From contig JACGWO010000002.1 in the NCBI GenBank assembly GCA_034509735.1, positions 50,837,115 through 50,901,114 on the forward strand: 64,000 nucleotides of DNA, given 5' to 3'. Under the pieces are notes generated by a model. The model was not told where the DNA came from. It did no database searches and saw only the letters and a list, made by a program, of their open reading frames with translations. Shown here in pieces: positions 33,812 through 45,777 of the stretch. Within the stretch, counting starts at the first letter, position 1. The number at the start of each line of letters is the position of its first letter. This DNA is from Sesamum alatum (taxonomy: Eukaryota > Streptophyta > Magnoliopsida > Lamiales > Pedaliaceae). The position numbers and the translations under genes were made by a program.

Positions 33812-36800
33812 ATGGCGCGAACGAGTAGTTCGCCGGTTTTACACCACAATAATCCTCTCTTCAACTTGAATTCCAAGCCCTCTCACTCGCTCTTCTTCTT
33901 CAAGAGCTCGTTTCATCACTCCAATTCTCTCTCTTCATCCATTTTTTCCTCTCCGATTCAGTTGCATTTACTTAGGCAGTCGCCGAATTCTTTATGTGCT
34001 CCTATCACGCGTGTCTCCACCGCGCCGGTGGAGTACGCGCCTCCTGCGCCGGAGTTTGACTTTGATAAGGAAATTGCCAGGCTCAGGGGGCTGAGAGAGG
34101 CTATAGCTAGCTGCGGGACGTTGGTGGAGAAGTTAAGGACGATCGACTCGGATTCTAGGGTTAAGTCGTTTTTCAAGTCGTGGAGGAATGGTTTCGGAGG
34201 TTTGAGTTTGAGTGATTGTGATTTGTATTTGCTGAAATGCGTGGTGGCGGCGGGGCAAGAGCATGTGTTGGGTGAATTTGGGGCGGAGTTGGCCAATGGA
34301 GAGATTGAAATGGGGAGGAGTTATATGAAAAATGCGCTCTACGCCTTGGCGGAGATGATTGAGAGTTGGGATGTGGATGGCGGGAGGAGAGGTCATGGTT
34401 TGAAAGACGAAGAGAAAGCCGCGTTGAAGTCTCTGTTGAAGATGCTTGGAGACGTCGAGCAGTTCTATGATTGCATTGGTGGAATCATCGGGTTGGCATT
34501 GCTGATTATTTATTTGTTGCTTTGTTATTATAAATATGCCATATGTGTTTTTGATTTATACATCTCTTTAATGCTTTGCATTCGGGTAATTTAATTTCGG
34601 TGGATTGAAGTAATGCCCGCCTGGCCAGAAACTGATGTTATATATCCGGAAGAAGTGTTTTTTGGTTCTTCACATGTCAATGCCATTAATCTGGTACCAC
34701 GTTTGTTTGTACTGATGATAGAAACCAGCAATATAGGACATTGTGAGTTGCTATGTTTCTATAACAAAGTTTAGACAATTAAAATAGAGTTCACCAAACC
34801 TAGGCTTTGACATCAGTTGATTGAAGTAAATCAATACTTTCTTATGGCTGTCAGTGTTCATTTCCGCCATTTGACATTTTCTTTTTTCCGTGTGTTTGCT
34901 CTTTACTTACATTTGCTTGTTTGACTGTACTGTTCGTTTTACAATGCCAACAAACTGTTGTTGCCGCTCTCTTCTTAGAAGGGCATGTTTCATTGTTCTC
35001 TTTCAATTCAATTGAAAAGCATTTTAATCTCTTTTGATATCGGGTTTTACATCTATAGTTCTTAACACTTAGTGGAGCTTAATGTATCATTGAGGAGATG
35101 CCATTTGCACAAATCTCCAACATTGTTCATCATTTGCGGCTGGATGGACCATGCAAGAATACTCATTGTAAGGATAGCAATAAGAGTTATCTAAAAAATA
35201 TAGTTGCTTCACCTGCCATATTAAGCACTGGAACACTCAAGGTGTCTGGAAAGAAAAAATATAGAGCTGTGGCTTTTATAGGTTACTGAACCAACTTGTA
35301 ACTTTCATATCAAACTTTTTGATGGTTGGAGAAATAGCATGAACTCATGTCGAATTAACTAATTTGAGATGACCAACTTAAAACGTGTTCCTATTACAGA
35401 TATCAGGCGACGGTTTTAGAGCTGCTTGCTCAATCAACTCATAAAGGGCAAACCATTAATTGGTCCGAGCAAGCAAATAAGTTATTGAAAAGCCATTTTG
35501 TTGAAATTCATCCCCCCTCTGTCCTTGATCTTTCTGAAGATACCGAATATGCATCTCAAGCCGCTCTTTGGGGAATTGAGGTCAGTGCATATTTTTGTTT
35601 CTTCCCGAGCTTAGACATCTGGATTTATTATTAGGTTTTGCAAATGTTAACCCATTTTCAGGGTTTGCCCGTCTTAGGAGAAATTTATCCTCTGGGAGGG
35701 TCAGCAGACAGGCTTGGCCTGGTTGACCCTGAAACAGGTGAATGCCTTCCTGCTGCAATGCTTCCGTACTGTGGGCGAACTTTGTTGGAAGGCCTTATAA
35801 GAGATCTTCAGGTATGTTATCTGTATTTATCAAGCAGAGGAATTTTGTTTGTGGCTATGTTGTTTTAAGGTAAATGATTGATTGTGAAGCACAATTGTCC
35901 TGAGGGATCTAAACATATCCAATTGTGATCTAAATGATGAGAGATTTGTACTCTGCAAGGCTAGAGAGTTCTTGTACTTCAAGTTGTATGGAGAACAGTG
36001 CATCACCCCTGTCGCAATTATGACAAGCTCAGCAAAAAACAACCATGGGCATATTACTTATCTTTGTGAAAGGTTCGGATGGTTTGGAAGAGGAAGATCG
36101 AGCTTCCAAATTTTTGAACAGGTTTCGATTTGGTTCTGATGTTTTTCTCATGTTAATAATACTCATCAAATTTCTTTATTGGTTACAACATATTGTAATC
36201 TAGTTTGTCAATTGCTAGCCTCTTGTTCCAGCTGTTACTGCTGAAGATGGGCAGTGGGTTGTAACAAGACCATTTGAACCTGTGTGTAAGCCTGGGGGTC
36301 ATGGTGTGATATGGAAACTGGCCCATGATAAAGGGGTTTTTAAATGGTTCCAGAGTAACGGAAGAAAAGGAGCAACTGTTAGACAAATCAGGTTAGCTTC
36401 ATTCTTATAAGTTTGCTCTAAAAATTTTGAGACTGGATAGTATACTGACATTGAGACTTTACAGTAATGTTGTAGCTGCCACAGATTTGACTCTACTGGC
36501 TTTGGCTGGAATTGGTTTGCGCCAAGGAAAGGCAAGAACTTAATGTCTTACTATTTCTAGTTTCGTATGTGGCAGAAATGCAATTGTGTTGTGTGAAGGT
36601 GTATTGGGTGCAGTAAAATTTGTGAGCTTATAGAGGGCTATCCAAAATGAAGTTCGCAACTAATTTATGCACCTTTACTAGGACTGACAAAGAAATCTGA
36701 AGGTCGCAACTAATTTTTGCACTATTTTTTGCCAAACAACTGCTCTATGGACTCTATTTACCTTTTATGTTTGGGGCAGGCACAAATCACCCATGCATTC

Positions 36801-39800
36801 CTAGCTATATGATGAGTTGCTTTGTGCACTGTCAAATGCTGATGATGTTGTTGCTCCAGTTTCATTAATTAGATTGTGTCTGTGCCTATTGGCCATACTG
36901 TTCCTAATAATACGTGCTATCTTACAGTCTTCCACCATTAATGAGGGGTACGTTTTTAAGGTTTTGTTACCCCCTGAGGGAAGATGGATAGTATTTGACT
37001 CATTGTTACTGCTCAGCAACATATATTGCATTGGACATCTGAAGTTCTCTATGGATACTTAATGGTAGAGCAAAACTGGATGTTTACTGTAAATCAGCAC
37101 TAAGATGCTTTAGTTCCATTCTTTTCAGAAATTAGGATTTGCCTCATGTAAACGTAATTCTGGGGCAACAGAAGGCATCAATGTTCTACTTGAGAAGAAG
37201 AATTTAGATGGAAACTGGGCATATGGCTTTTCCTGTATCGAGTACACTGAGTTTGACAAGTTTGGTATCATGGCTGGGCCCCTTTCTCTCAGCGGGTATT
37301 TTTCTCTCCCTCGTACCCTTGTTATGACTGTGATATCCTTACTGATATGTTTGTATTTCAGATTATGATGTCTTTTTTTGTATTACACACTTCAACATAG
37401 TATGTTTTTAACATTTTTTCCTCATGACGTAAATTTGTATTGATTTTTAAGGTCACTGATTGATAGGCATACACCTTAAGATTAGGACCTCTCCTATCCT
37501 GAGTCAACTTGCAGATCTATCATTTCGTGTTCTCACTTGTTAAGGGAGGCATAAATTGCATGGAGATATAGCTATTAAAGCTAATATTACTCAATGACAT
37601 ATGAGATAGACATGCAATGACAGAGACTCACAGACTTGTGTATCAAGTGATGTTTTGATTGGTCAATTTAAGGCTCATTAAGCAACTATGTGAAATTTTT
37701 TCACAATCTATCAACTGTGATGCTTTAAATGGTCAATTTATCATTAAGAAATTATGTGATACTTTTTCACAAGCTTCTTTTGCTTAGTAATTATGTGATA
37801 TTTTTGTGCGAGCTTCTTTTGCTAAGTAATTATAATTTATATGATGTTTTTGTGCGACCTTCTTTGGCTAAGTATTATACAATAACATGGTTACTGCAGC
37901 ACATTAAATTTGTGAATTCGGTGTGACTCCTTCAGTAGGATAAAAGGACATTCATGTGCTGTTGGAAACAAGGAGTAAGAGTCCTCATTCATATCAATCT
38001 ACTGGTGATGATAAGACAAAGGCCATTAACTGATCTGTCAGCCTTTACTGTTCGCGTCATAGATTGTCGCGGAGTTTTCTGGAGATGTTACCCTGAATCT
38101 ACTTAGTTTCCAAAGTATATTAATTGTTGAAAACTTCTATGGAATAGATTAAACGTAGAAAAAGGTTTTTCTGCAATTCTATTTGTCAGCACCTTTCTTT
38201 TTCTTTAGAAATTCTTTGTGGCATGTTAATCATCTCAGTATTTGTTATACACCTTGCACTTCTGCATTGAAGAACCAAGGAAATTTCTGACTCATTAATC
38301 ATGGCAACTCTCCCATTATGCTTATGTCTTCCATGGTCTTCTATTTCTAACTTTGAATAACTTCCTTCTCTGAAGCTTGCAGGCAGATTTTCCTGCTAAC
38401 ACAAATATTCTTTACGTGGATTTGCCCTCTGCTGAGCTTATTGGATCAAGTAAAAGTCAAAGCAGTTTGCCAGGAATGGTGCTTAATGTTAAAAAGCCTA
38501 TCACATATATGGATCAATTTGGAATGAAACACAGGTACAAGCTTTCGACTTAGAAATCTCTATTTTAGATCAGCAAGACTTCTGCTTTAACTGTGTCCTC
38601 ACATGGGTGTCTATACGCATATTTGTAAGAAGATATTTACTTTCAGTTTTCGTTTTCTGGTTTATGGAAAAAGGTTGTAGGTCTTAGCGCCGACCTGGGG
38701 TCTATATTAACCCCGCATTGAACTTTGTGGACAAAATTTTGAAAACGAAATTTTCTGATGAAGTGGTTTTGCATGGAAATATACTTGTTCAACATTTGGT
38801 TTTTAGCATTGGGGCTGCCTAGATGGGTTATATAGGAAACTTGGACATGTTCTGTGGAAAATTGGCAGATATAATTATTCTTATCCAGTAAAAAAGTGCT
38901 GACCTTGGTGTTGAATGGAAATAAACCCCCATCAAGTGAAAATGTGTTAAAGGGTTAGCAAACAATTTCTTACTCTTCATATATTTAAAGAACCTTAAAA
39001 GAAATATGCTTTATATCTTTGTGTAAAAAGAGGTCATGTATGTGTTATGCATGAGCAGTTATCATATTTGGTGGTTACGCTTTATATGGAAGTAGAGCAA
39101 CAACGGAATACTCAATCATGCATCTAAGTGGGAAATGGAAACAAGAAGAGAAAAATGTGAAACAACTCATGTCCGGTATTAAATGAATATTGAACCCTGG
39201 CCACTTTCTTTTTAAGCTGTGATATTTCACCACATGATGTGATTAGAAGCTGTTACCTGGACATGCATAATTTAAGGTGAAATCAGATATGGTTGCCTAT
39301 TCACCAGTTACCCGGTTTTTAATTCTTTTTTTGTATATTGTCAGTTACAAGCAGAAATGGTAGATAATGTCAGTGGTTCCGGACAGACTTGTCACTTGTC
39401 CAGACTAGCATTTGCTTTGCATTTAAACTGGCAAATGGAAATTGGCGTAGCTTCATATTATAAGTTTCACTGTTTTACTCAATCATTTGACATTCACTAA
39501 GATCAATCTGTAAGCAATTTCTACCTTTGACTTGTCATAGTGTTTCTGGAGGCCGTCTGGAGTGTACAATGCAAAATATTGCTGATAATTTTGCCAACAC
39601 CTATTCTTCTCGATGTTCTAAAGGCGTAGAAGGTCAGGAAGATGTTCGTGCTTTATAAATTCTTTGAGAGTTTCTGATCTGTATTTCTGTGCTAACATGG
39701 GAGTTATCTGGTTAAAACATTTGCAGATGGGTTAGATACCTTTATTGTGTACAATGAAAGAAGAAAAGTTACATCTTCTGCTAAGAAGAGAAGGAGACAT

Positions 39801-42800
39801 GGTGATAAGTCTCTGCACCAGGTCCTAATTGATTAACAGTTTGATACTTGTTTTTGCATAAAGGGACTGACCATGATTTCTACTGGAAGACTTTCCCTTT
39901 TTTACAAACCTGATCATGCTTCCTTTTGTTATACTGATAACTTTCCGGTCACAAAGAAAACTCGCTCTTGATAGTTCCACCTACTGTCTTACAAGTTTCC
40001 TCTTTTCAATGTATATTTTGGCTATATATCCTTACACACACAGAAAGTGCACATGTATATTGCTCCTCTTAAAGTTACTTGGACAATGAGCCCCCGTTTC
40101 ATAAGCCAGCTTAGTAAGTCGTGGTGTCATGAAAATTCATCTATAACATTTGCAAATGGTAACGCCGACCCTTAATTTAACTTCTCATTGCAGACTCCCG
40201 ATGGTGCTCTGTTGGACATCATGCGCAATGCTTATGATATACTTTCTCATTGTGAAATAACAATTCCAAAGGTAGATATGAGATCTGTTTTGGTGTTAGT
40301 CCTTTAGAATTTGTTGAATTATCTCAGAACACTCTCTCGTTCAACATTATCTTTTACGCTTGAGAATGAATGTTATGGTGCTTTTGTGAAGCTCTATGTA
40401 TATATATTCTTTTCCCCATTTTGCAGGTTCAAGGTAATGAAGAATATGTTAATTCTGGACCGCCATATATCATCCTCCTCCATCCTGCTCTTGGCCCCAT
40501 TTGGGAAGTCACCAGACAAAAGGTAGGTCAAGTTTCTTCTCACCAATTCTCTTATGCTATTAGCATGGTTTAGCTATTTGTAGATCATGCTCTCAAGAGA
40601 AGCTCCTTAGGTTAGGAGGTGAAGGACCAGATTTAGTTCTCTGATTGTCCTCTTATATATACATACTTATATATTATTATATATATAGAACTTTTTGTCT
40701 TGAATTTTGTTCAGAATAATGTAGGGACAGTGATCCACTTGGATTGAATTGCCTTTTCTTTTGGTCTATCTTGTTTGCCAGTTTCGTTGTGGTTCCATTG
40801 CCATGGGTTCGGAGCTGCAAATAGAGGTTGCTGAGTTTCTGTGGAGAAATGTTCAGGTATTATTCTTGTAAAAAAGCAAGTGCCATTTGTTTCATTTACT
40901 ATTAACTGATGATCTCGCTTATTGCAGCTTGACGGAAGTTTGCTCGTTTTGGCTGAAAATGCTGCGGGCTCAACTCAAACCAATGAAAATGGTGAACCTA
41001 TACTACAGTATGGAAGCAGGTATTGCTATGGTCATTCATGACAATCAAGATGAATAGCCATGAATTCTGCCTCCCTTAAAGAAGTTCTTATGCCCTCCCT
41101 AAAAAGTTTCATTTATACAGGTGCGCTAGGTGCAAATTAGAGAATGTAAAGGTAATGAACAGTGGAATAGATTGGAGCTCAGGAGATAATGTTTACTGGA
41201 AGCATGACGTGCAGAGGTTTGAGGCCTTAAAGGTGATACTGCATGGAAATGCTGAATTTGAAGCAACAGATGTTATAATACAGGTTAGTTTGGTACTTCT
41301 GTTGCTAATGTTTTTGATGTATATTAATTGTCGTTTTTGTATTGGTGGTAATTTCATATATACCACAGTCTTGCATTTTACATTTTAGAACCTACAAAAA
41401 TATCATTGTTGGCAAAGAATGACGATTGATTTCTGAACTTCTATTTGGCAGTCCAAATTTTGGTCAAGAATCTAAAAATATTTAGAGTAGGACAAAGTTT
41501 CGGATTGCTGGGTTTTGTGTGATTGGTGGATCATTTGACGCATGAGAAAGCTATAAGACTTGCAATGTCAAAATGGTTTGACATGGTACTTAGTTGGGAA
41601 CAGCGTAATATTTTTGAATGGAGATGGAAATGTTGGAAATCATTTGTTCTAGAACAATAATGGTATGATTGGAATGAGGCAATAGTACGAATGGAATGGC
41701 ATTCCTAAACTTATTCCAAAACATATGCTTGGTATAACATAGGATTAGGAATACTCGTTCCCGTGGGAATTCCAATTCCCACAAATATGGGATTAGGCAT
41801 TCCCGTTCTTACCCATGGTTTTAGCCATTCCCAATAGATTGGGGATAGATTATTTTCTGTTCTATGTTGCTAAAATAACTTCTAATAAAATTATAGTTAC
41901 AAGATTTGTAGTCACAAAATTATATATTATTTTAAATACATTACATATAATGAATATTAATATAAAAATATGTAAATATGTGTTATCAAAATATTTAAAT
42001 ATGGAAAAAAATCCAAAAAAAAAAAAATATATGTTGTGAATTTATAATTAATTTAACATTTAACATTTCAAAATAATATTTCTTATGTGATGAGACTTTG
42101 TTTAGTTGTTTCTTTGTTTTTATTTTTAAGTTTCATTAGTATTTACTATTAACCAAACAAATAAATGAGTAATTTGGAAAGTTTTGATTCAATTCTCTTT
42201 TTTATTCCTTTGGTATATCAAACATAGGAATGATATACTAAAATCATTTCATTCCTACTTTTATTCAATTCCTAAGTTTAATCTATTCCCACCCAAATTC
42301 ATTCGTACGTGCCAATCGCCTCCTAAGTGAAAGACTAAGGAATGAGCATGTTCATGAGTTGTGTAAAGTTATGCCTATTGAAGATGAATGTTGTGAGAAC
42401 TAAATTCAGATAGTTTGAGCTTGTCTAACGAATGCTTATATCTATTACAGCCAAGAAAGTTGTGATAAATTACCCTGTAGTTCCTACATTGGACCTGTAC
42501 GAAGTGGTCCACTCAAATCCATGAGTAATAAGATAATAGAAACTTTAAGCGTTTGTGGTCAGATTTTGGAGATGACTCCTGAAGAAATAAGGTGGAATGA
42601 GGATCATATAGCATATCCAGGTTTCTGTTCAGCCTTTGGTTTAGTTGGTTATGCTGTATTGAGTGAATATGTTTGCGGAAATCATAAATATAACCCATTT
42701 AAGATAGTTAACATGTTACCCCCTTTTTTTTTCTTTTTCCTGATTTCTTTGTTTTCTAGCCTAGTTGATAGGTTCCCAGCTGTTTCTTGCAAGCTAAGCC

Positions 42801-44568
42801 TGATAGCAGGGTGATTAAGTTTGGAAGAAAGCCATTTTGCCAATTGAACTTTTAGTTGTAATTTTATCCTTATTGGTATTTGACTGAGGCATGCTTTATA
42901 TTTCTCTTAAACTCTTGGTATGCAAAATACTGGTAATCTCCTCTTTTGAGTATCTTATAAATTGTCCCAGTTATGCACCTGCGTTTAGAGTTTGTGGTGT
43001 AGTTATGTGCTGAAAAATTACAGTGTTCTTCACTTCTGATCTGAACAAGCTCATGCAGATCTGATTATGAACGTAACTGAAGTCTTTAAATGTTTAACTA
43101 TATGAAAACAGTGGGACATAAGTCTGGATGCTGTTTCTTATTATTTTAATGCCATTTAATTCCTGAAAAAGTTGCATTGGTTGTATAGATTCATAAAATT
43201 CATTTATCTTTTTGTATGCAGGGAAATTATGTTTTTGATGTACCAGATGGCCACAAAATGCAGATTACATCAGGAATTTCAGGTTAACCTTAGATGTATC
43301 TGGTTATATGGTTTCCATTTAACCTCAGCGTTCCATTATACTTCCACTCAAAATTTATGCTGGCTGCAGAATCATCTGTCTTTTTCGCATGCTATATCGT
43401 TTATGTGATATAATGGAACATTCAATTACTGATCATCATTTGAAATACAACTTGCAAACTAGATTACTGTATTTATTATTCTTCTAGGATGTATAGTACT
43501 AATGACGTCTAATTGCAATTGCAACTTGCATCTGGTGAAGCATTTTGATATCTTCACTATTGAAAATAACTGGATATAATAGGTTTCAGCATTAGGTTCT
43601 GACATACAGTGGTAGGATATTGTTCTCTTTTGTCAAATCTGTCACCCTTCTGTTTGAAAATATTACAAATCCGATGTAATTTATTCTCAATCTGCTATTA
43701 AAACCTTTTGTTGATGTTGCTAGCACTCAGGCATGCCAATTGTGAGATTTTAGACATAGACTTTGTGTTAAGAAATATTTTAATTTTGGAATTGGGCAGG
43801 GGACATGCCATTAATACAGATAGCAGGCTAATTGTCGGATTCTTTACAGAAAACTACATGATTTATTACGCAGAATATTGTGCATGTTCAAGAAACAGTG
43901 TATGCCAATATTTGATAGACATGTATGGCAGAAGGAACATCTAATTAATTGGCTGGTAAACGGTAGTTGTGGTTTACTTAAGGACTTGAAATGGATCCAT
44001 GAGTCATTTCACTTATGAAATGTTGTATGGACAGCATTATTATGGCTGCATGTTGGGGAGAACAAAAATTATGTCCACAGCACTTTCCTCTTATCAGGGG
44101 TATGATTACCTGTAGTACTATATTATAGTGTTGATGACTCTTATTAGGTGGTCGAGAGTTGTATCATTTCAAAAGATAAGGCATGTGTTTAGGTGTTGCA
44201 TTGGCCACAAGTATGCTTTAGGTAGTGGAGTTAAAAAGAAAGTCAACTATGCACCTAGAGGATACAAAAGAATTCTGTGCACAATGATGTGTTGCTGTGT
44301 TGTGGATATTCTGAGACTGTGTTTCTGTGTAAGCCAACACAAATGTTTGTTAAATCCTTTTCTCACTCATTGAACATTTTACTTTACCTCTCTAGTGAAT
44401 GTTTCCCATATAAAGCATACGACTAACTCTAGTATTTAATTGGAATTTACTTCAGGTTTAGACGTCCAGTTGAAGCCTATTAAGGAGGAATTGATGGATA
44501 GTGGAACCTGGTTTTGGAACTACAAATTAAGGGGCACACACATTGAATTAGAATTGATAGAGTTGTAA
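33812..44568 (+). CDS. UGP3: UTP-glucose-1-phosphate uridylyltransferase 3, chloroplastic
   Basis: A plastid enzyme that makes UDP-glucose for sulfolipid (SQDG) synthesis, upstream of SQD1. Seventeen exons: 33812-34491, 35400-35580, 35662-35811, 35960-36121, 36219-36391, 36465-36531, 37129-37295, 38376-38534, 39541-39632, 39727-39821, 40194-40271, 40427-40522, 40782-40856, 40928-41019, 41121-41283, 43222-43282, 44456-44568. The sum is 2604 nt, 867 residues, in frame, close to Arabidopsis UGP3. Residues 1 to about 65 are Ser/Phe-rich and fit a transit peptide. The nucleotide-binding loop GGSADRL lies at 299-305 ([18 protein letters not shown]), followed by [12 protein letters not shown] and [17 protein letters not shown]; the C-terminal region ends [12 protein letters not shown]. 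Intron 6 uses a GC donor. The long introns 1, 7, 8, 15 and 16 hold no other gene. ATG 33812 (AATGGCG) is preferred over 33695 because it begins a normal transit peptide. Confidence 0.95.
37750..37873. repeat. 39-bp tandem repeat in UGP3 intron 7
   Basis: Three adjacent units start at 37750, 37789 and 37828 (AATTATGTGATA..TTT..GCTTCTTTTGCTAAGT). The first two are 39 bp and the third 46 bp with an insertion. A more degenerate fourth unit may lie at 37680-37749. It is intronic and non-coding. Confidence 0.75.
41640..42330. mobile_element. Probable degenerate transposon in UGP3 intron 15
   Basis: The centre of this 1.9-kb intron is AT-rich and framed by many GGAAT/ATTCC words (GGAATGGCATTCC near 41692; TCATTCCTACTTTTATTC near 42250) in both orientations, quite unlike the neighbouring introns. 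It suggests an old inverted-repeat element. Ends and target duplication could not be fixed. Confidence 0.35.
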
Positions 44569-45777
44569 AGATTTAACGCTTCCACAGCCTTCATCATGTG
44601 AATCATTGTTCACAGATAGTGCAGTGGTCTCAGATAGGTGGTCCTTCTTTGCTGCTTGGTTGAACAGAAGTTGAACCCATTCTCAGAATCATATTCTATT
44701 GTGTAATAATTTTCTGAGTGAGTGCTAGTATGACCAGAGGGTCAAGGCTGCTGATCTTGTAATTCATATGTAAATTTTGTAAACGAACAAGGTCTTAAGT
44801 AATATAGTTGTTACAGTCTTTCAATTTTACCTTGTGACATAGTCAACATGTAAATATTAGGTTCTACTTTATATCTTTAATATACTAGTTTCAATGATCC
44901 AGTGTTACTAGATTCTTTTGTACTTGTTGCATTTTAATAGATAGCATCTCAGTAAAGCAATTATTGACTCCATGTGTGGGATAAGGTTTGATGAGTTGAT
45001 TTTTCCTTCCATAAAACAATTTTGATTCTTTAGTTAGCTGCCTAGCACTCATGCGATCCACAGATGTTACGGTCTACATGCACTTGTTGATCAATCTACC
45101 ATTTCAGTGTGCAGGCAAAACTCAAGTAATATATTTTCCATTGATATGTAGCGGTATATCATTAACTGGATGAGAATGGACATGATTTTTGAACAACTAC
45201 TCCTTCCTATTAGAGATAACATAATCAACTTTGCAGTTACTTGCTGTGAGGAGAAACAAGATAGAAATATCAAAATGATGTATTCATGTTCTTTTTGTGT
45301 GAGTTTTATAGACTTGTTTCCTTTATGCAAGTCCAGTTTTCTTGCTCAAGTCCTCCAGCAGCCCCCCCAGTGTTTGAGGTAACATTTTCGACTTATCAAG
45401 TTATTCACTTGCTGATCTCTATCTTGTGACTGTTTCATCTGTTTTTGGTTGTTAGTCTTTCAAATATGCAATTTCCTGACTTGAGCTTCAACCTTTGTGC
45501 AATCAGGAAAAGGTATGTACAGGCTGGCATTTGCCGTTTTATTCAGCATCACTTTTACCACATTCTGTGTCTTATGTTGGATGCAAATAAGAAGACACTG
45601 TTTCTCATACGTAACATACATCTCTTTTATCAGTTTTTGTTGTTATACAATTTCATATGATATTTTTGGACTGTGGCCTGGTTCAAATTTAACCAGACCA
45701 GATGAAGCACAGAGGGGTGTATTGCAGTATCTCCATTTATTTACACAATTTGTCATTGATAATGAATTTAACATGCA
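44569..45777. other. Convergent 3' flanks of UGP3 and the U-box gene
   Basis: 1.2 kb between two stop codons facing each other. T-rich strings suit 3' UTRs on both strands. Frames at 45091 (-) and 45497 (+) are short, hydrophobic and unlike any family I know. I see no gene. Confidence 0.6.

Noticed and set aside
34492..35399. Small frame at 35098-35289 within UGP3 intron 1
   Set aside because: No domain, splice-consistent intron on both sides, and the UGP3 frame closes without it.
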